From a virus, in the IMG/VR virus record IMGVR_UViG_3300017613_001362, positions 1-26,953 of that record: a stretch of 26,953 nucleotides of DNA. One strand, written 5' to 3'. This document shows, one piece after another, positions 15,149 to 23,967 of this stretch (position 1 is its first letter; each line of letters starts with the position of its first letter). The notes below the pieces were generated by a model that did not search any database, was not told the DNA's origin, and saw only the letters and a program-made list of their open reading frames with translations. Position numbers and translations under genes: made by a program.

Positions 15149-16225
15149 ATGGCTCTTTTACTGGTTGGCGGAGCAAGACCCAACTTCATGAAGCTGGCGT
15201 CTTTGTATCAAGCTGGAATGTACAATTTTGACATCAAGATTTTGCACACAGGCCAGCATTATGATTATGAGATGTCTCAGGTTTTCTTTGACACGCTGGG
15301 TCTGCCAGAGCCTGACTGGTTTCTTGGAGTAGGTGGAGGCTCACACGCAAATCAAACGGCACGAATAATGGACGGAGTGGAGGCAGTGTTGAATGACATC
15401 AAGCCGGAGATGATGGTAGTGGTAGGAGACGTCAACTCCACTCTGGCTGCAACGATAACTGCCAAGAAGATGAATATTCCCGTAGCTCATGTTGAGGCTG
15501 GCCTGCGGAGCGGAGACAAGCGAATGCCTGAAGAGATTAACAGGATAGCGGTTGATTCGATAAGCGATATGCTTTTTTGCTCAGAGCCTGCTGGCTATAA
15601 GACTTTGGAGTCGGTAGAACCGTGGCAGCGTACAATGCTGGTTGGCGACACGATGATTGATACGCTGATCCGGTTTTTGGACGATGGAGACGAGCACGAT
15701 GTGGCGGACGCACTGCTAAAGAGGCACACAGGCGATTATGCATACCTCACCCTTCACCGCCCGTCTAATGTGGATGTACAGACGGAGCTTGAACAAATTA
15801 TGGCGACCGTAGCGGCTATTTCAGAGCAGATGCCTATTATATTCCCAGTGCATCCAAGAACAAGGAAGAGACTGGCCCAGTGGCAGGTACACATAGGAGT
15901 TAATGTGTATCCTACTGACCCAGTGCCGTATAAGGATTCGCTGGAGCTGATGCGCAATGCCGCATTGATCCTGACGGACAGCGGAGGTATCCAGAACGAG
16001 GCGATGTACTTTCGTGTGCCGTGTGTAACTATAAGGGAGAATACAGAGAGGCCGATAACTGTTGATTGTGGATGTAATGAAGTAGTTGGCACAAGGCCGG
16101 AAGATATTCTTGCAGGAGCCGAGAGAGCCTTCAAGAAATCAGGCCAGCTTGACTACCCCATGCCGTGGTTCTTAGATGGCGAAGCCGGAGTAAGAATCAT
16201 GCGATTAATTGAGGAGGAGATATGA
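15149..16225 (+). CDS. wecB: UDP-N-acetylglucosamine 2-epimerase (non-hydrolysing)
   Basis: 358 aa. Interconverts UDP-GlcNAc and UDP-ManNAc. ATG 15149 has GAGGAGGG. Family hallmarks run in order: GARPNFMK at the N-terminus, TGQHYD, VVGDVNST, HVEAGLRSGD, PEEINR, LTLHRPSNVD, PVHPRTRK, LTDSGGIQNEA with the substrate-binding SGG, and RENTERPIT. The two Rossmann-like halves are complete and the length is normal, so it should be active. It is the first gene of a five-gene sugar cassette and overlaps the next gene by ATGA. The product may feed decoration of the virion, host surface or DNA. Confidence 0.93.
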   Translation: MALLLVGGARPNFMKLASLYQAGMYNFDIKILHTGQHYDYEMSQVFFDTLGLPEPDWFLGVGGGSHANQTARIMDGVEAVLNDIKPEMMVVVGDVNSTLAATITAKKMNIPVAHVEAGLRSGDKRMPEEINRIAVDSISDMLFCSEPAGYKTLESVEPWQRTMLVGDTMIDTLIRFLDDGDEHDVADALLKRHTGDYAYLTLHRPSNVDVQTELEQIMATVAAISEQMPIIFPVHPRTRKRLAQWQVHIGVNVYPTDPVPYKDSLELMRNAALILTDSGGIQNEAMYFRVPCVTIRENTERPITVDCGCNEVVGTRPEDILAGAERAFKKSGQLDYPMPWFLDGEAGVRIMRLIEEEI

Positions 16226-17175
16226 AAGCACTGGTCACAGGCGGTTTAGGTTTCATTGGCGGTGCGGTGGCTCGGCACCTGCTGCGAGAAGGGTATGACG
16301 TTTGGCTTCTGGACAATATGTATGATCCGACCATGACGATCCAGAGTGGAATGCCAAATAGTATGGTGAATCTGCACACGATTGATGTTGCAGATTTATC
16401 AGGGCTGAAGGAGCTGAGTGGAGACATTGACACGGTCTTCCATTTCGCAGGGCATTACGCCAACGTACGTTCGCTGGAAGAGCCGATGGAAAGTATCAAG
16501 ACGAACATGCTCGGCACGATGGCGATTCTCGAATTCTGTAGAGAAAGGGAAATCAAGAAATTGATGTACGCTTCAAGCAGTGGCGTTTATGGCGCGAAGG
16601 AGGTCGTGGCATACTCGGAAAGTTCTCCACCGAAGCCGTCTACTCCGTACGAAGTTGGGAAGTATTCAGGCGAGCTGCTGTGCAGTGGGTTCTGCGAGAT
16701 ATTTGATATCAACCTGATAGCGCCCAGGTTCTTTAACGTTTATGGCCCCGGAGATGTTCCCGGCAAGTACAGAGCAGTGATCCCGAAGTTCTTCCAGACA
16801 GCGTTGAAGGGAGATCCGTTGGTGGTGACTGGCAAGATGGTATCCAGAGACTTCACGTATATAGATGATGTGGTTGCTGGCATCATGGCTGGCATGCGTC
16901 GGATGGATGAAGCGCCGGACAGGATAGAGCTGGTCTACAATATAGGCACAGGCACAGAAGTTTTCATCACGGAGTTGGCGGAGACAATCAAGAAAGTAAC
17001 CAAAAGTGAATCAGAGGTTTTGGTGGAGGAGCTGCGATTTTGGGATAATGCCCCAAGAAGGGTAGCAGACACCCACAAATACAGAGCACTCTTCCCGAAG
17101 CAGGAGGACGCAATGCGCAGCGTCGAAAAAGGATTGGAGGATGCTGCCGATTGGTACATGGAGGTATGTAACTGA
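16222..17175 (+). CDS. NAD-dependent nucleotide-sugar epimerase/dehydratase
   Basis: 317 aa, extended short-chain dehydrogenase fold. The NAD-binding glycines are in VTGGLGFIGG (G7, G10, G13); the catalytic set is SSS around 118-120 with Y143 and K147 (YEVGK). The segments VFHFAGHYANVRSLEEP, NVYGPGD and RDFTYIDDVV are typical of GalE/WbpP-like sugar-nucleotide epimerases. The exact substrate cannot be read from sequence, but the gene directly follows a UDP-GlcNAc 2-epimerase, so a UDP-N-acetylhexosamine is likely. It overlaps both neighbours, indicating one co-translated cassette. Confidence 0.9.
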   Translation: MKALVTGGLGFIGGAVARHLLREGYDVWLLDNMYDPTMTIQSGMPNSMVNLHTIDVADLSGLKELSGDIDTVFHFAGHYANVRSLEEPMESIKTNMLGTMAILEFCREREIKKLMYASSSGVYGAKEVVAYSESSPPKPSTPYEVGKYSGELLCSGFCEIFDINLIAPRFFNVYGPGDVPGKYRAVIPKFFQTALKGDPLVVTGKMVSRDFTYIDDVVAGIMAGMRRMDEAPDRIELVYNIGTGTEVFITELAETIKKVTKSESEVLVEELRFWDNAPRRVADTHKYRALFPKQEDAMRSVEKGLEDAADWYMEVCN

Positions 17176-17849
17176 TGCCGTTCAAAAATGTGTTAGATTG
17201 GTACGACAACCGGATAGATAAGGGAGAGCTGTCGACGTCCGGCTGGTCAAGGGCTTATTCACAGAAGCTGCGGTTCAGGAAGAACGTTCAGATTTACCGG
17301 AGCTTTGTAAAGGAAGGGATGTTTGGCATGCAGAAGGTGGTAGACTTTGGATGCGGCACTGCTGACTTCCTGAAGTTTTTGACAAAGGGAGGCTATCTCA
17401 GCGTTGAAGAGTACGTAGGGATAGAGATAAGAAGCGAGGCGAGAAGGGAAGCTGAAATTGCTTTGTATGATGAGAAGAAGACGAATGGGCATATAACTTC
17501 GGAGATCCCCGATGGGTGGCACATGGAGATGGATCTGGTGGTAGCGAATGCAGCTTATGGCTTTGATAATCAGAATCCTGTAAGGGACATCACGAAGCTG
17601 GTGTCTGTGTTCAAGCCGAAGGTAATCATTGTCGACTTCTTCTCAGAGATGAGACCATATGAGCCAAATATGGATGGGTATAGGGCATTTGATCCGTTTG
17701 ATCTGACAAGGCTTCTGTGCAATCGCTTGCACTCCACAAGATTCATACTCGATCATGAGGCCATGCCGCACGCATTTACCATTGGAGTAGGGTTTGATCC
17801 TACACCTTGGCAAGAAGAGGAGGGTACGCATGCAGATAGGAGCAGATGA
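17175..17849 (+). CDS. class I SAM-dependent methyltransferase
   Basis: 224 aa; ATG overlaps the preceding TGA. Motif I is VVDFGCGTADF (56-66), with YVGIEI as the acidic end of strand 2 and MDLVVANAAYGFDN as the motif IV region. No DPPY/NPPY signature of DNA amino-methyltransferases is seen, which points to a small molecule, sugar or protein target. Its position inside a sugar cassette suggests a methyl sugar. Palindrome copy 9 (17718-17731) lies inside. The 3' end overlaps the following gene by 20 bp. Confidence 0.83.
   Translation: MPFKNVLDWYDNRIDKGELSTSGWSRAYSQKLRFRKNVQIYRSFVKEGMFGMQKVVDFGCGTADFLKFLTKGGYLSVEEYVGIEIRSEARREAEIALYDEKKTNGHITSEIPDGWHMEMDLVVANAAYGFDNQNPVRDITKLVSVFKPKVIIVDFFSEMRPYEPNMDGYRAFDPFDLTRLLCNRLHSTRFILDHEAMPHAFTIGVGFDPTPWQEEEGTHADRSR
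17718..17731 (-). repeat. dispersed 14-bp palindrome, copy 9
   Basis: TGCAATCGCTTGCA inside the methyltransferase gene, read as Cys-Asn-Arg-Leu-His. The residues are the same as in copy 6 although the two proteins are unrelated. Confidence 0.85.
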
Positions 17850-18462
17850 GAGGATATTATTTGTCGGCGCTCATGCCGATGATGTTGAGCTGTTCGCTGG
17901 AGGAACAATGGCAAGATTCGCATCCCAGTCCAGCGTGATCTGTTTTTCAAGGCACAGAGGCATTTATGAGTCTCCAGAAGAGGAGTTTACCGCAAGCTTG
18001 ACCAGCTTAGGGATCTTACCTGTAGCGTCGATCCTGAGCGATCTGGAGGCGTGTGGTGATAGAGAAAACTCGTTCTCGGCGCACAGACAGTTCATTTTTG
18101 ACCTCCTGAGATGCACAGATGGCGTAAGTCTGGTGGTGACACACCAGTCTACGGATACGAATCAGGACCATATAGCCCTACGTGATGAGGTTCTCAGGGT
18201 GTTTAAGGGACGAGTCCCAGTGATTGGAGGCTCGTTTTATGCGAATGACTACCCGTTGGCAGCCAGAACGCTCCTTGTTTCCCTTGCCGTTGAGCATGTT
18301 GAGCGGAAGATTGAAGCACTTAGATGCTACAAATCGCAGCAGAAAGAGCACAGAGGGTACTTTGATCCCGATAGAATATGGGCGGAGGCACGGTACTGGG
18401 GAGGATTCGTCCAAGATGCCGAATTTGCTGAAGCTTTTGAGTCAGAGAGGTTGTGGATATGA
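17830..18462 (+). CDS. PIG-L/LmbE-type N-acetylsugar deacetylase
   Basis: 210 aa, ATG 17830 with GAGGAGGG. Zinc-binding signatures of the family are present: AHADDVE (H15, D17/D18, E20) and HQSTDTNQDH (H105 to H114). These enzymes remove acetyl groups from GlcNAc-containing conjugates such as GlcNAc-phosphatidylinositol, bacillithiol and mycothiol precursors. In this cassette the target is probably an N-acetylhexosamine made or transferred by the neighbours. The length is normal for the family. The stop overlaps the next gene's ATG. Confidence 0.88.
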   Translation: MQIGADERILFVGAHADDVELFAGGTMARFASQSSVICFSRHRGIYESPEEEFTASLTSLGILPVASILSDLEACGDRENSFSAHRQFIFDLLRCTDGVSLVVTHQSTDTNQDHIALRDEVLRVFKGRVPVIGGSFYANDYPLAARTLLVSLAVEHVERKIEALRCYKSQQKEHRGYFDPDRIWAEARYWGGFVQDAEFAEAFESERLWI

Positions 18463-19952
18463 AGAAATTTATCTTTGATCCAGTGTATACGTCAAGGGAT
18501 ACACGCAAATGTATCACCCATTTTGCCTTGGATGAGTGCGCAAGGCACGTATTGAACACGTACGATGATGCTTTTGTGTACTATTTGCGCCCAGCAGAGC
18601 ACAACCACATATTCGAAGAGGAGCTGGCTGAGCTGTTTCCAGGGCGTGTGAAGTATTTTGATGGCAAGTACAGACCCAACAACCGTGTGTATGAGTTCCT
18701 GTGGCGTCCTGATTGGCTCACAGACATCCTGGCACCGACTGGCTTTGCTTGGGATTGGGATGTGTTGGTATCGACCAGAGGACCCGCTCACGGCTATCTC
18801 AGGTGGCTTAACAGTGCGAAGGCGCATTCGGCTAAGAAGGTTGTGATCCATGACCATTTCCCGATATTCAAGTTTAAGTCAGGTGCCCAGTCCATCTTTG
18901 GCGTTTTCCCTGAAATGGAGTTGACTACGTTGACGTCTTACCTGCTTGCAGACTATGTGGTGCCGGAAGCGAAGTACGAAATAAAGGGCATAATGAAGGC
19001 AGCACGTAAATGGTTATCGCCGTCCGCGCAACGTCTCCTAAAAGACAAATTGATAGCGCGATTCCCGATTCCGAGGGATCTGGATACTCGATACGTTTTG
19101 AAGAAGGAGGCGAAGAAGAAGGGTGAAAAGGTTGTAGGCATATTCACGCAGCGGATTGGCATGTCAGGTAGGCATCCAAATGATGTGCTGGAGTCGTTCT
19201 TCTATCCGTTTGTCAAGACCAAGAAAGGGCAAGTGGAGTTCCAGTTGTCGACCAATTCCCTGATGGATCTGCCAGAAGACGCGAACAAGAGGTACTCCTT
19301 TGTGACGTTCAACAAGTCGTTGCGCTCGGAGTTTTATGAGAGGCTACGGCAGTCAGATTTCTGTATAAGCTTCAGCACCACCGAAGGAATGCCAACGTCG
19401 ATTTTGGAGGCGATCATCTGGGGATGCATTCCTATCCTGGTAGATGCGAAATGGTCGAGAGATATGGTAGGCCCAGACTGGCCTTTCTGCTTCAAGGGAT
19501 TCCCGCAAGCAGTGGCAATGGTGAAGAAGATAGCACTCAATCATGCTGAAGCGCACAAGGTATATCAGGATTGGTATAGAGAGTGGTTCATTCCGTATCT
19601 CGACGAAGTTGGAAACCTTCAGGAGATCATGGATAGAGCATGGGCGGATAACGAGAAGAGCCTTGCTGTAGTGCATGATAGTGACGCAAACGAGATCGTG
19701 GAGACGGTCATAGATTACGCAACAAAGAAAGGGTTGGAGAAGTTCACGATTTCTGATATATTTGGTGTGCTGTATAAACAGAAACTCATAAGGACGAATC
19801 CGGCTACGATGAAAGTAGGACAGGCAACCCAGTATGAAATGGGCAAGTGCATTCCTGTCATGCACCCGAAGTACTACCAGCATCTTCATGGCGTTCTAAG
19901 ACACAGTGGATGGAAGCGTGGCTTGGAGCCAGGAGAGGTGATCCCAATTTGA
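18459..19952 (+). CDS. GT-B glycosyltransferase with extra C-terminal domain
   Basis: 497 aa; ATG 18459 overlaps the preceding TGA. The C-terminal Rossmann half carries the EX7E motif, E309 and E317, in STTEGMPTSILEAIIWG, followed by IPILVDAKWSRDMV, typical of GT4-like glycosyltransferases. The N-terminal acceptor half is divergent (YYLRPAEHNHIFEEELAELF). Residues about 400-497 are extra: a helical segment then TMKVGQATQYEMGKCIPVMHPKYY and a basic end (RHSGWKRG), resembling a small winged DNA-binding module. That domain is unusual on a sugar transferase. It closes the sugar cassette. Confidence 0.83.
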   Translation: MKKFIFDPVYTSRDTRKCITHFALDECARHVLNTYDDAFVYYLRPAEHNHIFEEELAELFPGRVKYFDGKYRPNNRVYEFLWRPDWLTDILAPTGFAWDWDVLVSTRGPAHGYLRWLNSAKAHSAKKVVIHDHFPIFKFKSGAQSIFGVFPEMELTTLTSYLLADYVVPEAKYEIKGIMKAARKWLSPSAQRLLKDKLIARFPIPRDLDTRYVLKKEAKKKGEKVVGIFTQRIGMSGRHPNDVLESFFYPFVKTKKGQVEFQLSTNSLMDLPEDANKRYSFVTFNKSLRSEFYERLRQSDFCISFSTTEGMPTSILEAIIWGCIPILVDAKWSRDMVGPDWPFCFKGFPQAVAMVKKIALNHAEAHKVYQDWYREWFIPYLDEVGNLQEIMDRAWADNEKSLAVVHDSDANEIVETVIDYATKKGLEKFTISDIFGVLYKQKLIRTNPATMKVGQATQYEMGKCIPVMHPKYYQHLHGVLRHSGWKRGLEPGEVIPI

Positions 19953-19953
19953 T

Positions 19954-19967
19954 TGCAATCGCTTGCA
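19954..19967 (-). repeat. dispersed 14-bp palindrome, copy 10 (before the ParB-like gene)
   Basis: TGCAATCGCTTGCA in the 27-bp gap between the glycosyltransferase stop and the ParB-like start; the ribosome site GGAGGT (19970-19975) begins 3 bp later. A bound protein would cover the ribosome site region. Confidence 0.85.
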
Positions 19968-19979
19968 ATGGAGGTGGTT

Positions 19980-20885
19980 ATGAAACAGAAAACGAAGCAA
20001 AAGAAAGAAGGTAAGGCAGAGGTAGGAAAGGTGGTAAAGAAGCCGGAGCATGGCGATGTGCTGGTTGTGCCGTTGAAGGATGTTGAGTACAATCCGTGGA
20101 ATCCGAATGAGATGAGCGCGGATGAGTTCAATCTGCTGTCTGAGAATATAGAAGACGTGGACAACCTTCAGCCAGTGCTTGTGGTCCCGCTGGAAAATGT
20201 AGATGGCGTCCAGAAGTACCGATGCATTGATGGAGAGCACAGGCTTGAAGTTGAACGGCTAAGAGACACCGAAATGGTGAAAGTGGTTTATGCCGACCCG
20301 AAGCTGTTTGATGAGACAATGCAGAAAAAACAGACAGTTAGGATGAATAAGATCAAGGGTTCGTTGAACCAGAAAAAGTTCAACATGCTCGTCAAGGATC
20401 TGATCGACACTGGAGGATTTTCGTACGACGACCTTGGCAGAGAGCTTGGCTTTGCTGATGAGGACGAATTCCAGCATTTACTGGATCATGCAAGAGATGG
20501 ATTGAATCCAGAGATGCAGTCTGAGTTCGATGCCGCAAGAGAAGAGATCAAGACCGTTGATGATCTGAGCATGGTGTTGAACAGGCTGTTCACGAAGTAT
20601 GGCGATACACTGCCTGCCAACTTTATGATTCTTGATTTTGGAGGCAAGTCGCATATATGGGTGAAGATGAGACATGCATCGTTCAGAACGATAGCGGATC
20701 AGGCAAGAGAGGCGATGGCCTCCGGCAAGACGTTCGATTCTCTGATAGAGCACGTGATGACTACCCTGCCAGTCCAGAGGTACATAGAGAAGTTTGCCGA
20801 TAATCTTGCTGACGTGACTGAAGAAACTGGCACTCACATGGAAGTAGTTGGTGAGGGCGCTACAGAACTTGAGGATCTGTTATGA
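19980..20885 (+). CDS. ParB/Srx-domain protein
   Basis: 301 aa. ATG 19980 is chosen because GGAGGT lies at 19970-19975. Residues 20-115 form the ParB N-terminal (Srx-like) domain: VPLKDVEYNPWNPNEM, then a ParB-type binding strand and DGEHRLEVERL (G85, E86, H87, R88), the segment which in ParB binds CTP. A helical middle part (SYDDLGRELGFADEDEFQHLL) could be the DNA-reading helix-turn-helix. The C-terminus is acidic and ends in TELEDLL. Such proteins in phages can partition plasmid-like prophages, or serve packaging. One palindrome lies just before the gene. A direct link is a hypothesis. Confidence 0.82.
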   Translation: MKQKTKQKKEGKAEVGKVVKKPEHGDVLVVPLKDVEYNPWNPNEMSADEFNLLSENIEDVDNLQPVLVVPLENVDGVQKYRCIDGEHRLEVERLRDTEMVKVVYADPKLFDETMQKKQTVRMNKIKGSLNQKKFNMLVKDLIDTGGFSYDDLGRELGFADEDEFQHLLDHARDGLNPEMQSEFDAAREEIKTVDDLSMVLNRLFTKYGDTLPANFMILDFGGKSHIWVKMRHASFRTIADQAREAMASGKTFDSLIEHVMTTLPVQRYIEKFADNLADVTEETGTHMEVVGEGATELEDLL

Positions 20886-21631
20886 GCAGTGGTCAAAGAC
20901 AACTGACTGAGGAGGTTCAGCTAACCGGACAGTCAATCATAAACAAGCTGAGGGAAGCTGCCGCTCCGCCTGGAAAGAAAGGCTCCTGGCTAAAGCTGTT
21001 GAGCGATAAGCAACTCGCAGAAGTTTTCCACAGATTGAAGCTGGGGCAGACCTCCCTGTATATTGCGAAGATGGCACAGAGAGAGTGGAATGTTAAACCG
21101 TCTTCACAGCCAAAGTCGCTTGCAAGATCGGTAAGATCTTTTCGTGACAAGATAGTTGGAGAGTTAAGAAAGACTGATGCCAAGAAAGAAGGGCAGAAGG
21201 AAGTCCTTCAAGATATGATGAAACGTGGCAAGCGGATTGTTGACAAGCTGGATGGCCTTGGTAGGTTACGCTGGCTGATAGAGGAGCAGACTGATAGAAT
21301 TCAGGTGCTCCGTGAAAGAGAGAAGTCGTCCATTCCGTTTGAGATAACAGAGAAGGCAGTCCGCAATGCGAAGGAGCTGCTGGAAGTTTACCTGAAATTC
21401 CAGATAGAGCTTGGACTACTGGACAGCAAGCCGAGTGAGCACAATATAGAAATCATGCACAGGTTCGATGGTTTGATGGCGAACACGTTCACAGATGATG
21501 GTGCAAGGCTGATCAATGCTGGAACGAAGTTTCTGGAATTGGCAGAGAAGAGATCCTTGACCCTTGAGAGAAAACCGGACGGCTCGTTTGCGTTGGAAGG
21601 AGGAATAGATGAAAGTGATTCCGCTGAATGA
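20882..21631 (+). CDS. helical protein before the large terminase; candidate small terminase
   Basis: 249 aa, ATGA overlap with the ParB-like gene. The first 85 residues look like a helix-turn-helix domain (LLSDKQLAEVFHRLKLGQTSLYIAKMAQREW), followed by a long amphipathic helical region (125-190), probably a coiled coil for oligomerisation, and a Ser/Asp end. DNA-binding N-terminus plus oligomerisation region directly before the large terminase is the usual layout of a small terminase (TerS), but sequence similarity is not clear enough to be sure. It overlaps the terminase gene by 23 bp. Confidence 0.6.
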   Translation: MSSGQRQLTEEVQLTGQSIINKLREAAAPPGKKGSWLKLLSDKQLAEVFHRLKLGQTSLYIAKMAQREWNVKPSSQPKSLARSVRSFRDKIVGELRKTDAKKEGQKEVLQDMMKRGKRIVDKLDGLGRLRWLIEEQTDRIQVLREREKSSIPFEITEKAVRNAKELLEVYLKFQIELGLLDSKPSEHNIEIMHRFDGLMANTFTDDGARLINAGTKFLELAEKRSLTLERKPDGSFALEGGIDESDSAE

Positions 21632-23624
21632 TGCGGTCGAACTTACCATCGAGGCCGCTCAGGGTTTAGGCATGTCGCCGGACTATGAGGAAGCATGGCG
21701 TCTCTTGATATCATCAGTCCAGCCGATTATCGTAGACGACAAGGAGTTCTATAGAACGGCAGACTTGCAAGGAGTGATCAAGAATATGCTAAGGGCCTGC
21801 CAGTCCAAGGACTCGTCGTACATTGTCCAGAAGAGAGGATTGCGTGTTGACAGGGTAGTAGACATTCAGGAATTTTGCGAGAGCGCAGAGTTCATGAACC
21901 AGAAGGGATAGGTCAGACCGAAGATCATGTATGAGCTGCAAAGATTGTTCAAGAGTGAAAACTATATCGAAGCCGTATTGACAGGAGCGATAGGTATAGG
22001 AAAGAACTATTTTGCAGACATGGCGATGGCATACATGCTGTATCACCTGTCCTGTCTCCACTCACCGCAGTTGGAATACGATCTTGCCCCAGGATCATCT
22101 ATCATTTTCATTCAGCAGTCCATGACCGCTACGCTGGCTAAGAAGGTTGTGTTTGAGCAGTTTGCTGAAAGACTGAGACTCAGTCCGTGGTTCAAGGAGC
22201 ACTTCCCGTTTGATCCGAATTTGAAGTCGGAGCTAAGATTCCCCAAGAATATTTACGTCCTCCCAGTAGGTGGCGCAGACACAAGCGCAATCGGCATGAA
22301 CGTTTATGGAGGAGTCATTGATGAGCTGAACTTCATGGCAAGGGTCAAGGGAAGCGTGCACACAAAGTATCAGAAAGATGATGAGTACGATCAAGCGGAG
22401 AGAGTCTACTCAGCTTTGATTCGAAGGATGAAATCTCGTTTCATGCAGAAAGGCAAGATTCCTGGTAAGCTGTTGCTGGTATCGTCTGTCAACTATCCAG
22501 GCGACTTCACAGACAGAAAGGTGAGTGAGGCCAAAGTAGATGAAACGATTTTTGTCATGAACTACAGCCAATGGGAAGTGCTTCCGGCTGATAGATTTTC
22601 AGGCCAGACGTTTCTTGTAGAGATTGGAAACGAAGTGAAGCAGTCAAGAATCCTGAGAGATATGAGCGAAGCCCTTGATGAGGAAGATGTGATCAAGGTG
22701 CCTACAGAATACAAGCCAGAGTTTGAGCGTGATCTTGAAGCTGCGCTGAGAGACCTTGGAGGTGTGGCGACTGGCACGAGGCATCCGTTCATCCCGTACC
22801 GTGAGCTGATTATTCAGGCACAAGAGACACACGCCTTGCAGTACGAAAACAGGCAGCTTTTCTTGAGAGAGGAGGTTGTCATTGATGAGGTGGTGGATGA
22901 GGAAGTGCAAGACTGGGAGAACTTGATTAATGTGGATTATCTGTCAGAGCATGTGATTGATCCGAATATGGCATTTGCGATGCATATAGATGTTGGTATC
23001 ACAGGAGATGCAGCAGGTGTAGCGGTTGGCAGAATTACAGGCTACAAGCTTTTGCCGACAACAAAGTATTTCAATGAGCGCCTAAAGGACTTTGTGGAAG
23101 TCACAGACATCAGGGTTCCCATCTATACGATTGACGGAGCGTTGAGGGTAACAGCGCCCCCTAACGGCGAAGTGGATCTGGAGATGCTGAGAGATATGGC
23201 ATTGTGGCTTAGAGGGAAGATCAACCTGAAATGGGGAACGATGGATTCGTACCAGTCGACTATGTTGATCCAGTCGTTCAGGAAGTCAAGGATCAGGTCA
23301 GGAGTACTGTCAGTTGATACGTCACTGGCACCGTATTCAGAGGTGAAGCTGGCAATCAAAGATGAGCGCCTGCTGATTCCACCGCATTTGCATTTGGCAA
23401 AGGAATTGCGCGAGCTGGAAAAAGATGAGAAGAAAGTGGACCACCCGCCGGGAGGATCAAAGGATGTTTCGGATGCAGTGGCTGGTGTGGTGTACATGCT
23501 GCAAAAGAAGGAAGCGTCTTATGGCACAGCGACTGGCGCGAGAAGACGAAGTGGATCAGGAGCAAGGGTGAAGAGAAAGCTCAACGATCCTGGCGTCAGA
23601 AAAATCAGAACGAGAACAAGATAA
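21609..23624 (+). CDS. large terminase (TerL) interrupted by an in-frame TAG
   Basis: 671 codon positions with TAG as codon 101 (21909-21911). ATG 21609 has GGAGGA. The part before the TAG ends VVDIQEFCESAEFMNQKG, and after it VRPKIMYELQRLF then YIEAVLTGAIGIGKN (Walker A-like, 126-133) and MLYHLSCL; this continuous run is the usual N-terminal region of one group of phage terminases. Walker B is GVIDE (D238, E239). The nuclease half follows with HIDVGITGDAAGV, GTMDSYQS and KDVSDAVAGVVYML. ATG 21927 after the TAG has no ribosome site. So the TAG appears to be read. Walker A ends in Asn in place of Ser/Thr. The protein packages DNA into capsids. Confidence 0.86.
21909..21911 (+). other. in-frame TAG inside the large terminase gene
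   Basis: Context AAG GGA TAG GTC AGA. The frame is open on both sides and both sides belong to one terminase architecture. Confidence 0.75.
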
Positions 23625-23633
23625 GGAGAGGAT

Positions 23634-23957
23634 ATGGAGACACCGACCAAGAACCATCCAGTGATCAGGCACACCACCACAGCGAAGGACGTACAGAAAC
23701 TTGAGAGAGTGCTCAGGATGTTCATGAAAGAGATGTCCGGCAAGTCGAAGAAATTCAGCTCAGACCTGCTAAAGGATTGGGACAAGGGAGTCGACGGAGA
23801 GAACCTCCTGAAGTACCGTAAGTTATTGGTTGAGTCGGTCAAAGAGGGAATGCTGAAGCGTAAGGATATGGAGATAGAGATAGCGGCTACGGCAGCAATC
23901 GTCTGGTTCAATCGCTTAGATGTTGCACGGAGAGAGGCGATCTTGAACGAGTGGTAG
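23634..23957 (+). CDS. small helical protein of unknown function, 107 aa
   Basis: ATG 23634 with AAGGAGAGG before it. Charged and mostly helical: AKDVQKLERVLRMFMKEMSG, then LLKDWDKGVDGENLLKYRKLL and EIEIAATAAIVWFNRLDVARREAIL. No motif recognised. It directly follows the terminase. It ends in TAG (23955-23957); reading through would add 12 residues over the next gene's start, so the TAG is probably a true stop here. Confidence 0.7.
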   Translation: METPTKNHPVIRHTTTAKDVQKLERVLRMFMKEMSGKSKKFSSDLLKDWDKGVDGENLLKYRKLLVESVKEGMLKRKDMEIEIAATAAIVWFNRLDVARREAILNEW

Positions 23958-23967
23958 GGAGAAGAGC

